A stretch of DNA of 64,000 nucleotides from Planctomycetota bacterium (GTDB lineage Bacteria; Planctomycetota; Planctomycetia; Gemmatales; Gemmataceae): assembly GCA_016873095.1 (NCBI GenBank), contig VGYC01000002.1, positions 1 to 64,000 of the forward strand, read 5' to 3'. Below are positions 55,696 through 63,729 of the stretch, in pieces. Each line of letters begins with the position of its first letter. The stretch's first letter is position 1. Both the position numbers and the translations under genes were made by a program. The notes under the pieces are model-generated. The model ran no database searches. It was given only the letters and a program-made list of their open reading frames with translations, and was not told where the DNA came from.

Positions 55696-56796
55696 TCACG
55701 ACGAGACGGCCAGCCTCGCCCAGCGGATGTTGTGGATGCAATCCTCGACGCACCAGAACAGGGCCATGACGCTGCCATCCGGCAAATCGACCATGCTGGG
55801 AAAGCCGAACTTCAACGCGGAAAGCTCGTCGCTGGAGGAACGCTCGCCCTTCATCCCGGAGGAAGGCCCCTGCCACAGCGGCAGCTCGGTGACGTTGATC
55901 CAGTCGTCGCCGTCGATGCGCACCAGGTTGGCCCATAGCCCTGGCTTGTCGAGCCGGCGATAAAGACACAGCACGCGGCCATCGGCGAGCGTGTGCAGCT
56001 TGGCCGTCTCGCCGTGCAAGCCGTTTTCGCGCGGCGCCGAGAAGACCTGGCCATCGCCTGACAGGGCGAAGCGGTTGGGCAAGCTCTTGCCGGACTTCTC
56101 ATCGAAGCACCAGACCACGGCCAGCAACCGGCCGTCGGCAAGCTGTGTCAAACCCTGTTCCCACGAGATCACACCGCGGTCGTACTGGTCGATGATGGTG
56201 ATCCACTCCGGCCACGTCTGGCCCTGGTCGCGCGACACCAGGGCGATGGCCTTCATGCCGTTGGGCGCCGCGCCGTTCCAGCCTTTCCAGGTCGCGGTCG
56301 GAGCCAGCCAGCGGCCGTCGGGAAGCTCGATGATGCGGTGGCAAATCTCGAAGCCGGGGCCGATCAGCGGCGGCTCGATGGTCGCCGGGCCCTCCCAGCT
56401 CCTGCCATCACGGCTACGCAGCAGGATGAGATCCATCGGCACGTAACCGAGGTTAACGCGATTGGCGATGCCCTCCTCGGGATCGTCACGATAATAACGC
56501 CCACCAAAACCAACGATGCCGCCATCCTTGACCCGCCCCAGACGCACGCTGTGGATGGAGCGGCGCGACACCGGGTCGTTGAAAAGCGGCCGCGGCGGCG
56601 ACCACGTCTTGCCTTGGTCGGTCGAGCGTGAAAGATAGGTCCGGTAGTCGAGCGCTTCCACTGCCTGGCCCAGGTCGAAGCCCGCCAGCAGGCTGCCGTC
56701 GTCGAGCAGTACCAGCGACGGATGCCAGGCGTGGATCGCCCGCAAGTGTGGCTTGGGGTTGCGGTAGACGACGCCCTGGTCCTGGATGGTGATCAT
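55696..56796 (-). CDS. Sialidase-fold (BNR-repeat) protein
   Basis: 366 residues, six-bladed propeller type. Asp-box repeats SRSTDQGKTW (about 56-65) and SRDQGQTWPEW. No signal peptide, so it may be cytoplasmic or exported unconventionally. Exo-alpha-sialidase family members in planctomycetes often act on other sugars; the Arg triad is not certain from sequence alone. Confidence 0.82.
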   Translation of the reverse strand: MITIQDQGVVYRNPKPHLRAIHAWHPSLVLLDDGSLLAGFDLGQAVEALDYRTYLSRSTDQGKTWSPPRPLFNDPVSRRSIHSVRLGRVKDGGIVGFGGRYYRDDPEEGIANRVNLGYVPMDLILLRSRDGRSWEGPATIEPPLIGPGFEICHRIIELPDGRWLAPTATWKGWNGAAPNGMKAIALVSRDQGQTWPEWITIIDQYDRGVISWEQGLTQLADGRLLAVVWCFDEKSGKSLPNRFALSGDGQVFSAPRENGLHGETAKLHTLADGRVLCLYRRLDKPGLWANLVRIDGDDWINVTELPLWQGPSSGMKGERSSSDELSALKFGFPSMVDLPDGSVMALFWCVEDCIHNIRWARLAVSS

Positions 56797-56849
56797 GTGC
56801 CGATGTTCCTCGCAGTTTCCAGGCTATCTTAGCGACCTAAACTATCTTG

Positions 56850-57533
56850 ATGTCCGCTCCCGCACAGGAAAGCATCTGGAAAGACCTTGGCCCCTCGATC
56901 GAGGAACGGGTCGCGGTCGGCACTCGCGAGCTGAGAATCTGCCGGCCGGCGGAATCGGAGCGGTTGCTCGATCATCCGGAGGTCCGCAAGGCGTTCGCGG
57001 CCGACGAGTACATGCCGTACTGGGCCGACCTGTGGCCGGCGGCGCGGATGCTGGCCGAGGCGATCCTGCACGAGCCGTGGCCGGCGGGACGCCAGGCCCT
57101 CGAGATCGGCTGCGGGCTGGGCCTGCCGGGCGTCGCGGCGCTGGCGGCCGGCCTGCGCGTCACCTTCAGCGACTACGATCCCTGCGCCCTGCACTTCGCC
57201 GCCGAGAATGCCCGGCTCAACGGCTTCCGCGACTTTGACACGCTTCGTCTCGACTGGCGGACGCCGCCGCCGGGACTGCAGGCCGGTATTCTCCTGGCCT
57301 CCGACCTGGTTTACGAAATCCGCAACGTTGCGCCCCTGGTGGCCTTCTTGAAGGTCGTCCTCGCTCCGGAAGGGCTTTGTCTGCTGACCGATCAGGACCG
57401 CGTGTCATCCAAGGCGCTGCGCGAGGCGCTGCAGGCCGGGGGACTCCCGTTCACGACCCGGACGATGTGGACGACCGGCCCCGACGGCCGCAAGCTCCGA
57501 GGCACTCTTTACCGCATCGCCCGAACAGGGTAA
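56850..57533 (+). CDS. Class I SAM-dependent methyltransferase (METTL/NNMT-like)
   Basis: 227 residues. MPYWADLWPAARMLAEAIL, SAM loop ALEIGCGLGLPGVAALAAG, TFSDYDPCALHFAAENARLNG, and ILLASDLVYE. Matches the lysine-methyltransferase/nicotinamide-N-methyltransferase-like group that modifies proteins or small molecules. ATG 56850 follows a TTG at 56847. Confidence 0.85.
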   Translation: MSAPAQESIWKDLGPSIEERVAVGTRELRICRPAESERLLDHPEVRKAFAADEYMPYWADLWPAARMLAEAILHEPWPAGRQALEIGCGLGLPGVAALAAGLRVTFSDYDPCALHFAAENARLNGFRDFDTLRLDWRTPPPGLQAGILLASDLVYEIRNVAPLVAFLKVVLAPEGLCLLTDQDRVSSKALREALQAGGLPFTTRTMWTTGPDGRKLRGTLYRIARTG

Positions 57534-57677
57534 AGTCTTGGCGACCGAGGATTTCGGTCGATAGGATGTAATAACCCTGGGTAAACGTGGCGATGGATTG
57601 CATTGCGCCTGCGGGTTTTGCACACAGGCACAGAAAGGATTACTGAGGGCTTACGGTTTCGCGTACTGGAGTTTCCA

Positions 57678-58187
57678 ATGCGAATGTTCTGTTTGCTGAT
57701 GTGTGGTGTCGCCTTGCTGTCAATTCCCGCCCGCGCCCAGGACCCTGGCAAGCTCGACGTCAGCGTCGTCAAGTACGCCGGCCTGAAGGATGCGGTCGCC
57801 CGGAACCTCGGCAAGGTCGTGGTCGTGGATTTCTGGCGGATCACCTGAATCCCGTGCAAGAAGCATTTTCCGCATCTGGTCGAGATGCACAAGAAACATG
57901 CCAACGACGGCCTCGTCGTCGTGACCGTGACCCTGGACGAAGCCGGCGACAAGGAGTCCCGCGAGGGCATCCGCGCATTCCTGCGAAAGACGCAGGCGAA
58001 CTTCATCAACCTGCTGCTCGACGAGCCGCAGGAGGAATGGGAGAAAAAGCTCCGCTTCACCCTGCCGCCCTGCTACTTCGTCTTCAACCGCGCGGGCAAG
58101 TGGACGCAGTTTCGCAGCGAGGACGAGAACGGCGTGGATTACAAGGCCATGGACGCGCTGATCCTGGCGGAATTGCGGAACAAGTGA
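57678..58187 (+). CDS. Exported thioredoxin-like protein, probable selenoprotein (U-x-x-C)
   Basis: 169 residues when read through UGA at 57846-57848. ATG 57678 has GGAG six to seven bases before it. Signal peptide (MFCLLMCGVALLSIPARA), then KVVVVDFWRIT-U-IPCKKHFPHLVEMHKKH: the UGA sits at the first Cys of the C-x-x-C, residue 57, with Cys60 as partner. The frame continues unbroken to ...FVFNRAGKWTQF. The adjacent paralog (58201) has Cys here (FWSTSCIPC). A SECIS-like hairpin lies 23-40 nt downstream. Probably an exported thiol oxidoreductase. Upstream stop-to-stop reading gives two fragments, which is how it would be missed. Confidence 0.83.
57872..57888 (+). promoter_or_regulatory. Bacterial SECIS-like hairpin of the thioredoxin-like gene
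   Basis: GCATCTGGTCGAGATGC: perfect 6-bp stem, loop GGTCG. The loop starts 30 nt after the UGA and begins with G, within the published 16-37 nt bacterial window. The corresponding part of the Cys paralog has decayed pairing. Confidence 0.75.
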
Positions 58188-58200
58188 CGGAGGATGATGC

Positions 58201-58725
58201 ATGCGCATCGCGGCTTCACTGGTCAGCGCCATGGCGCTGCTTGCCGTTCCCGGCCAGTCGCAGCAACCCGGCAAGATCGACGTCCAGGTCGTCTCCTACG
58301 ACGGCCTGAAGGACCTCGTCCTCAAGAACCGCGGCAAGGTCGTGGTCGTCGATTTCTGGTCCACGAGTTGTATCCCGTGTCTGAAGAACATGCCCCACAT
58401 GGTCGAGATGCAACACCGCTTCGCCAAGGACGGGCTGGTGACCATCACCGTGAGCTGCGACAAGCTCGACGCCGACATCAAGACCGAAGCCGACCGAAAA
58501 CAGCTCGTCCTGGAGTCGTTGACCAGGAAAAAGGCTGACCTCGTCAACGTCATTCTCGACGAGAGCTGGAAACTTGCCGAGGACAAGCTGCGCATCTCGG
58601 CGCTGCCCGGTGTCTACGTTTTCAGCCGCGACGGCAAGTGGGTCCAGTTTGGCGGCCAGCAGGGCAAGGGCGTCGAGCCAGCCGCCGTCGAGAAGCTGGT
58701 CGTGCAGTTCCTGCAACAGAAGTAG
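58201..58725 (+). CDS. Exported thioredoxin-like protein, Cys form
   Basis: 174 residues, 13 bases after the Sec form and clearly its paralog: KIDVQVVSYDGLKDLVLKNRGKVVVVDFWSTSCIPCLKNMPHMVEM. Signal peptide (ASLVSAMALLAVPGQSQ). Intact CIPC redox pair and a thioredoxin-fold end VYVFSRDGKWVQFGG. It likely performs the same type of reaction without needing selenium. Confidence 0.87.
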   Translation: MRIAASLVSAMALLAVPGQSQQPGKIDVQVVSYDGLKDLVLKNRGKVVVVDFWSTSCIPCLKNMPHMVEMQHRFAKDGLVTITVSCDKLDADIKTEADRKQLVLESLTRKKADLVNVILDESWKLAEDKLRISALPGVYVFSRDGKWVQFGGQQGKGVEPAAVEKLVVQFLQQK

Positions 58726-58738
58726 ACAAAGCGCAAAT

Positions 58739-58816
58739 CACAAAGAGCACAAAGGACACAAAGCGAACCTCGGACGTTCAGCTCTTTGTGTTCTTTGTGA
58801 CCTTTGTGGTTGCGTT
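58739..58816. repeat. CACAAAG-type inverted repeat
   Basis: CACAAAGAGCACAAAGGACACAAAG (described in parts: three CACAAAG/CACAAAGG units, 58740-58762) faces TCTTTGTGTTCTTTGTGACCTTTGTGG (58791-58814). It is an imperfect inverted pair of a dispersed repeat between the second and third thioredoxin-like genes. Confidence 0.55.
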
Positions 58817-58837
58817 CGAAGCTCCCGAGGAGATGCC

Positions 58838-59389
58838 TTGAGAGTCCCCGAAGAGAGCAAGCACCTGTATGCTGCCTTGGGCCGGGTGTTGGCATGCGCT
58901 CTCGCCTTGCTTTTGAACGTCACCGGACGATCACAGGCCCCGAACACCGTCAAGGTCGTCAAGCTTGACCGGCTCAAGCAAATTGTGCGACAGAACCGAG
59001 GCAGGGTTGTCGTGGTGTTCTTCTGGAATACCTGGAATGTCCCAGCCATTCATTGCCACCGGCAAGTACTTGATGGTTGTCGCAAGCATAAGAGTACGGA
59101 GCTTGTGGGCATCTCGGTTTGCACCGACCAGCTCAACAATGAAGTATCCGCGTCCGATCGCGAAACAGGTACCCTTGCTTTGCTGCAACGGCTGAGGTCG
59201 GACTTCACGAATCTGATTTTGGATGAGAAAGCAGATGTGCTTATCGATAAGCTGATTCCAATCGGCACGCCCTGCATGTATGTCTTCGACCGCCGCGGGA
59301 AATGGCATCGTTTCTCGACGGAAGAGGAATGGCCGGACTGGTCGCGGCTGGAAGAGTTGATCGTTGATCTCCTCAAGGAGAAACCGTGA
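58838..59389 (+). CDS. Thioredoxin-fold protein lacking the C-x-x-C pair
   Basis: 183 residues starting at TTG 58838 with GAGGAG five bases before it. The N-terminal 17 codons (LRVPEESKHLYAALGRV) copy the start of the flavin reductase gene, then a hydrophobic signal-like part (LACALALLLNVTGRSQA) and the paralog body: VKVVKLDRLKQIVRQNRGRVVVVFFWNTWNVPAIHCHRQVL. The redox pair reads N-V-P-A, so both Cys are lost; it is probably not a thiol oxidoreductase. The end overlaps the flavin reductase start (GTGA). Confidence 0.8.
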   Translation: MRVPEESKHLYAALGRVLACALALLLNVTGRSQAPNTVKVVKLDRLKQIVRQNRGRVVVVFFWNTWNVPAIHCHRQVLDGCRKHKSTELVGISVCTDQLNNEVSASDRETGTLALLQRLRSDFTNLILDEKADVLIDKLIPIGTPCMYVFDRRGKWHRFSTEEEWPDWSRLEELIVDLLKEKP

Positions 59390-59871
59390 AAGTTCCCGAA
59401 GAGAGCAAGCAACTCTACGCGGCGCTGGGCCGGGTGCCGAGCGGGCTGTTCGTGTTGACGATAGCGCGCAGCGATGTCGAGACGGGGATGCTGGCGAGCT
59501 GGGTGCAGCAGTGTTCCTTCGAGCCGCCGCTGTTGAGCGTGGCGATTCAGCGTGGTCGCGACATTTCCGCCCTGTTGACGGCCGGCGCCGTCTTCACGCT
59601 CAACATCCTCGACGACTCGCAGACCGACATGATCGCCCACTTCGGCAAAGGCCCCGCCAAGGGGGAGCCGATCTTCAACGGCCTGGAGGTGCTGCGCGGC
59701 GAAGGCAGCGGCCCAGTGCTGAACGAAGCCCTTGGATTCGTCAATTGCGTCGTGACCGGCAAGTTTCCCGCCGGCGACCATGACCTCGTCATCGCCCAGG
59801 TCATCGCCGGCCGGCTGCTCAACGACGGCCAGCCCATGGTGCACGTCCGCAAGAGCGCGTCGCACTATTGA
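59386..59871 (+). CDS. Flavin reductase domain protein
   Basis: 161 residues, start GTG 59386 with AAGGAG five bases before it. FMN-binding split-barrel/flavin reductase-like family: YAALGRVPSGLFVLTIARSDVETGMLASWVQQCSFEPPLLSVAIQRGRDISALLTAGAVFTLNIL. Reduces flavin with NAD(P)H, possibly for partner oxidoreductases. Translationally coupled to the third thioredoxin-like gene, which suggests a redox unit with the three paralogs. Confidence 0.87.
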   Translation: MKVPEESKQLYAALGRVPSGLFVLTIARSDVETGMLASWVQQCSFEPPLLSVAIQRGRDISALLTAGAVFTLNILDDSQTDMIAHFGKGPAKGEPIFNGLEVLRGEGSGPVLNEALGFVNCVVTGKFPAGDHDLVIAQVIAGRLLNDGQPMVHVRKSASHY

Positions 59872-59946
59872 GAGGCCCTAAAAGAAAGGGGACAGGACCT
59901 TTGGCTGTCGCTTGTAGAGGTCCTGTCCCCTTTCTTTTAGGGCCTC
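59872..59946. repeat. 29-bp perfect inverted repeat
   Basis: Left arm 59872-59900 and right arm 59918-59946 are perfect complements (29 of 29), loop 17 bases. The core (AAAGAAAGGGGACAGGACC) resembles arms of dispersed hairpin elements. It begins directly after the flavin reductase stop and lies 14 bases from the convergent esterase stop; may act as a bidirectional terminator. Confidence 0.85.
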
Positions 59947-59959
59947 TTACACGCCGAGC

Positions 59960-60850
59960 CTACTTGTCCTCGACGATGCGCGGCGTCTTGGGGGTGTCGC
60001 GCCACAGCCAGCGCAGCGATTCGGGAAGGATGGCGCCGCCGTGCTTGCCGTTGTGGCCGCCGTCGCCGAACGCTGTCTTGTGATCGTACTTGGCGTACTT
60101 GAGAGCCAGTTCCATCTGCTGATTGCCGAGCCACCAGTTGCCGTACTCGTTGTCGAGGTCGTGCGAACCGGCCTGGAGAAAGACGCGGATGGGTTTCGGC
60201 TTGGCCTTCGACTTGCGAACGATGCCGGGATAGACGTCGCCACCGCGGATGTTGGTGAAGCTGCCGACGTGGCTCAGCACCTTGTGAAACAGGTCCGGCC
60301 GTTGCCAGGCCACCGTGAAGGCGCAGATGCCGCCCGAGCTGATGCCGCAGATGCCCCGGCCGGCGGCGTCCTTCCGCAGCGCGTAGCGCCTGGCCACCTC
60401 GGGCAAGATCTCTTTTTCCAGGAATCGGGCATACTGGTCCGACAGCGTGTCGTACTCGAAGCTGCGATTGCGGACTTCCGGCTGGTCGTCCTTGGCCGGG
60501 ATCACGCCCGGATTGATGAAGATGCCGACCATCACCGGAATCTCTTTCCTGTGGATGAGATTGTCCAGCACGATGGGAACGCGAAAGTCCCCCTTGGGGT
60601 TGGCGTAGGCGCCGCCGTCCTGAAAGACCATGACGCAGGCCGGTTCCTTGGGATTGAGCTGGGCCGGCGTGTAGATCCACACGTCGCGCTCGGTGCGGGG
60701 AAAGATCTGGCTCTTGAACCGGAACTGCTCGACCTTGCCGCGCGGCACGTCCGGCTGCTCCATCGAGTCCGGGCCGAGCTTGTAATCGTCCTTCGCCAGC
60801 AAGGGCGCCACGACAACCAACCACATGGACACGAAGTAGATCGCGCGCAT
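59960..60850 (-). CDS. Exported esterase (alpha/beta fold, Fes/IroE-like)
   Basis: 296 residues from ATG 60850 with GGAGGAG immediately before. Signal peptide (AIYFVSMWLVVVAPLLA). DVWIYTPAQLNPKEPACVMVFQDGGAYANPKGDFRVPIVLDNLI opening, nucleophile GICGISSGGICAF (Ser at about 182), and GDGGHNGKHGG with the His. Resembles the putative esterase (D-family, enterochelin-esterase-like) proteins. Substrate unknown. Confidence 0.88.
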   Translation of the reverse strand: MRAIYFVSMWLVVVAPLLAKDDYKLGPDSMEQPDVPRGKVEQFRFKSQIFPRTERDVWIYTPAQLNPKEPACVMVFQDGGAYANPKGDFRVPIVLDNLIHRKEIPVMVGIFINPGVIPAKDDQPEVRNRSFEYDTLSDQYARFLEKEILPEVARRYALRKDAAGRGICGISSGGICAFTVAWQRPDLFHKVLSHVGSFTNIRGGDVYPGIVRKSKAKPKPIRVFLQAGSHDLDNEYGNWWLGNQQMELALKYAKYDHKTAFGDGGHNGKHGGAILPESLRWLWRDTPKTPRIVEDK

Positions 60851-60936
60851 GACTCCTCCTGAGCAGGACGGGCTTTGCAGGCAAGCTACGGCGCATCGCT
60901 GGGGAAGGCAAGCGCGGGATCTCCAGCACAATCTCG

Positions 60937-62013
60937 TCACCGGGGCGAGTTCCTGGACCACCACTGGTACCAGCGTCCGAGCGCGATGACGCGCTCTGAC
61001 GGCGTGGCGGTTGCCGGGGGGCCGAAGTCCTGGCCCGCGACGGCCTTCAACGCTGCCCGGGCAGCCTGGGAAACTCCGATATCGCCATCCTCCAGCAGCC
61101 GCAGTGCCTCGGGGATGAACGACCTGTCGCGCTTCAAGGCGGCGGCGGCCAGGGCGGCGCGGCGCATCTCGGCGTCCTCGTCCGTCAAGCGCTTGCTCAG
61201 TTCGTCCGCATCAAGTTTGTTCAAGCGGTCGGTCAATGCTTGCCGCGCCTTGAGCTGCCGCGTGCCCTTGAGGTCCGGGATCGCCAGCAGCAGGACCAGG
61301 CTGCCGTGCGGCTCATCGGCCTCGCGCAGCCGTTGCAGGACCTCGGTTTCCTTGACGCCGGCCGCCTGGAGCAACTCGGTGGCCGCGCGCGCGACGGCGG
61401 GATCAATCGCGTCGCCGGCGGGGCCGGACGGTGTCTCGTCCGCCGATTCCTGTTGTCGCGCGATCCATGCCTCCCAGCGGCGCATGGCCTGGCGACATTG
61501 TGCGGCAGTGCAGCCCGCCTTCGGGCCGAAATCGACGCCGCGCGCCAGCCGCACCAGGGCATGACGAGCCGACTCACGCACCATCGCGTGTGGAGCGGTC
61601 AGGCATGAGAGCAATTCCTTCTCCAGAGGCACGCGGCGATTGTGGATGACCTCGATGGCGGCCAGTTGCAGGAGCGGATTCTTGTCCTTGAGCTTGGCCC
61701 GCAGCACGTCCGGGTCACCGACGGCGATCTTGCGGAGCTCGTCGTGCTGCTCCTGCGCGCGTTCGCGAGTACTGCTACGCTGCACCTGTGAGAATACGTC
61801 GAACAATTCGATCTGCGTTTTCTGCAGCGTCTGGAACTGGAGCTGCCACGACATCGCCAGCAAGCGCATCATCGCTGTCGAGCGGGCCGTCAGCTCCTCC
61901 GGCGTACCGATCTGCAGTTTCGCGAAAGGCGGCACGCGCAGGTTTTCCGTGACATAGACGAGGTGGTAAGGATCCGGTGTAAGCTGTACCAGCCTACTGA
62001 GGGTTTGCCTCAA
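60937..62013 (-). CDS. HEAT-like helical protein, downstream part of a split reading frame
   Basis: 358 residues if started at TTG 62013. It lies in the same frame as the upstream HEAT gene and is separated from it by one UGA codon and four sense codons. It opens TLSRLVQLTPDPYHLVYVTENLRVPPFAKLQIGTPEELTARS, with no signal peptide or SD, then helical HEAT-type pairs (LLQLAAIEVIHNRRVPLEKELLSCL; ALAAAALKRDRSFIPEALRLLEDGD). It is probably the C-terminal part of what was one protein of about 890 residues. Confidence 0.65.
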   Translation of the reverse strand: MRQTLSRLVQLTPDPYHLVYVTENLRVPPFAKLQIGTPEELTARSTAMMRLLAMSWQLQFQTLQKTQIELFDVFSQVQRSSTRERAQEQHDELRKIAVGDPDVLRAKLKDKNPLLQLAAIEVIHNRRVPLEKELLSCLTAPHAMVRESARHALVRLARGVDFGPKAGCTAAQCRQAMRRWEAWIARQQESADETPSGPAGDAIDPAVARAATELLQAAGVKETEVLQRLREADEPHGSLVLLLAIPDLKGTRQLKARQALTDRLNKLDADELSKRLTDEDAEMRRAALAAAALKRDRSFIPEALRLLEDGDIGVSQAARAALKAVAGQDFGPPATATPSERVIALGRWYQWWSRNSPR

Positions 62014-62025
62014 GGTGGCGCGGCT

Positions 62026-63612
62026 TCACTTGAAAAAGGTCGAGATGGGACTGATCGGCGGCTTTGCGTGGATCGGAACGCCTCCGAACACAAAACCCTC
62101 CTTGCCTCCGGCCAGGTTCTCCATGTTCAGGGTATCGACCATGCTCGGGATCGCCTCGACGCCGAGACTTTCGAGCACGGCATGGCTCCAGCGATCCAGA
62201 CCATCACCAAAGCGGAACGAGTTGCGATAGACATCGAAGTTGAGGATGCCCTTGATGCGCTGCTGCCGCTGCAGCTCGACCGGCGTCCTGGGCCGCAGCG
62301 CCGCGCTGATGGCCGCGCGGAACAGCTTTTGATTGTTGGCGATGACCTCGCGCGTCAGCTCTTGCACGGCGGCGGGATCATCCGGCTGAAGCTGGGCCAG
62401 GGCGAGGCGAACGCTCACGCGCACCGAGCTTTGCAGCTCCACGTCCAGCGAGTCCTTGAGTGCCGGCAAGGACTTGCGGGCGTGTTCCGGGCCGATCTTG
62501 CCCAGTGCGATCGCGGCAGCGCTGCGAACCATCGGCACCGGGCTCTGGTATTGCTCGACAAGCGTGGGTACGGCTTCCTGGGCGGCCGGGCCGATCTCGC
62601 CAAGCGCGAAGATCGCAAACAGTCGCGTCGTCAGGTCGTCGCTGGGGACAGAGTTGATGAGGGCGTTGACGGCGGCCGGCCCGACCTTGACCACGGCCCG
62701 CGCCGCCTGGAAGCGTACCTCGTGCACCGGATCGCGGAACATCTTGACCAGGCTGCCGACCGAGGCGCCGCCGCTGCCGCTGACATTGCCCAGCGCCAGG
62801 GCGGCCGCGGCCCGGACGGACGGCTCGCGGTCCTTCGTCAAGCGCAGCAGGTCGTCGCTGCTGTCCCGGGCGACGGGACCGAAAGCGCCCAGCGTCAGGG
62901 TTGCCGCTCTCCGCGCCGCTGCATTCTTGTCGCCCAGCATTGCGGCAAGTTCCGGCAGAGCCTCCATGGCCTCGGCTCCGAGCAGGCCGAGGAGTTCGGC
63001 GGCCTGACGGCGTATTGCCGGACTGGACGCCTTCAGGGCGCCGCGCAAGGCCGGCATGGCTGCCCGCCCGATCCGTGCCAGGGCAGCGCGTGCCTGTGTC
63101 TTGACGTCCTTGCTCGAATCGTCGAGCAGCAGCGTCAACGAACCTGCTGTCCGAGCAGACGCCGGGCCGATCTCCGCAAGTGCGTGAGCGGCCATGGCGC
63201 GCACGCCGGCATCGGTCGATTTCAAGAGCCGCGCCAGGTCCGGCACGGCGGCGGCCGCATCCGGGCCGATGACCGCCAGGCTTTTCGCCGCGCGCCGGGC
63301 GTAGGCAAACTGAGGATTCTTCAACTCCGCGGCGAGGACCGGCACGGCGGCGGAGCCGATGCGGGCCAGCGCCCTGGCAGCCGCCTCGCGCACTTCCTCG
63401 TCGGTATCGTGCAGCGCCTTGCCCAGCGCAGAGCAGGCGTCGCGCGCCGCGGCGCCGGCCTGGCCAAGCGCCTGGGCGGCGCGCAGCCGCACGCGCGTGT
63501 ACTTGCTCTCCAGCTGCGTGAGCAGTCTGTCCTGCGGCACGGCCGCCGAGGCCGTGCCGGCCGCGCTCATCGCGCTGGCGCATAGCAGCAAGAAACTTGC
63601 GATAGGCTTCAC
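62026..63612 (-). CDS. Exported HEAT-repeat protein, upstream part
   Basis: 528 residues from GTG 63612, which has GGAGG six to seven bases before; longer starts to 63675 lack an SD. Signal peptide (PIASFLLLCASAMSAAGTASA), then about nine HEAT/PBS-lyase-like units of about 37 residues (DTDEEVREAAARALARIGSAAVPVL; DKNAAARRAATLTLGAFGPVARD; VPMVRSAAAIALGKIGPEHARKS). Ends VPIHAKPPISPISTFFK at UGA. It is a binding scaffold of unknown partner. See the adjoining part. Confidence 0.8.
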   Translation of the reverse strand: MKPIASFLLLCASAMSAAGTASAAVPQDRLLTQLESKYTRVRLRAAQALGQAGAAARDACSALGKALHDTDEEVREAAARALARIGSAAVPVLAAELKNPQFAYARRAAKSLAVIGPDAAAAVPDLARLLKSTDAGVRAMAAHALAEIGPASARTAGSLTLLLDDSSKDVKTQARAALARIGRAAMPALRGALKASSPAIRRQAAELLGLLGAEAMEALPELAAMLGDKNAAARRAATLTLGAFGPVARDSSDDLLRLTKDREPSVRAAAALALGNVSGSGGASVGSLVKMFRDPVHEVRFQAARAVVKVGPAAVNALINSVPSDDLTTRLFAIFALGEIGPAAQEAVPTLVEQYQSPVPMVRSAAAIALGKIGPEHARKSLPALKDSLDVELQSSVRVSVRLALAQLQPDDPAAVQELTREVIANNQKLFRAAISAALRPRTPVELQRQQRIKGILNFDVYRNSFRFGDGLDRWSHAVLESLGVEAIPSMVDTLNMENLAGGKEGFVFGGVPIHAKPPISPISTFFK

Positions 63613-63729
63613 GGCCTTCCTCCCCTGCTGAGCGGCGACGCGGAGTCTCCGCAGCGGAGCTGCTATCCCGCGCACGCTTCCAATCTACTTGTTCACGAGG
63701 TCGGAATACCTGTCAGGAAAAACGCGCAA

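Noticed and set aside
62026-62028. UGA in the HEAT gene as a third selenocysteine codon
   Set aside because: The downstream hairpin has loop CAAAC without an early G, there is no Cys or redox motif nearby, and HEAT repeats have no known Sec role.
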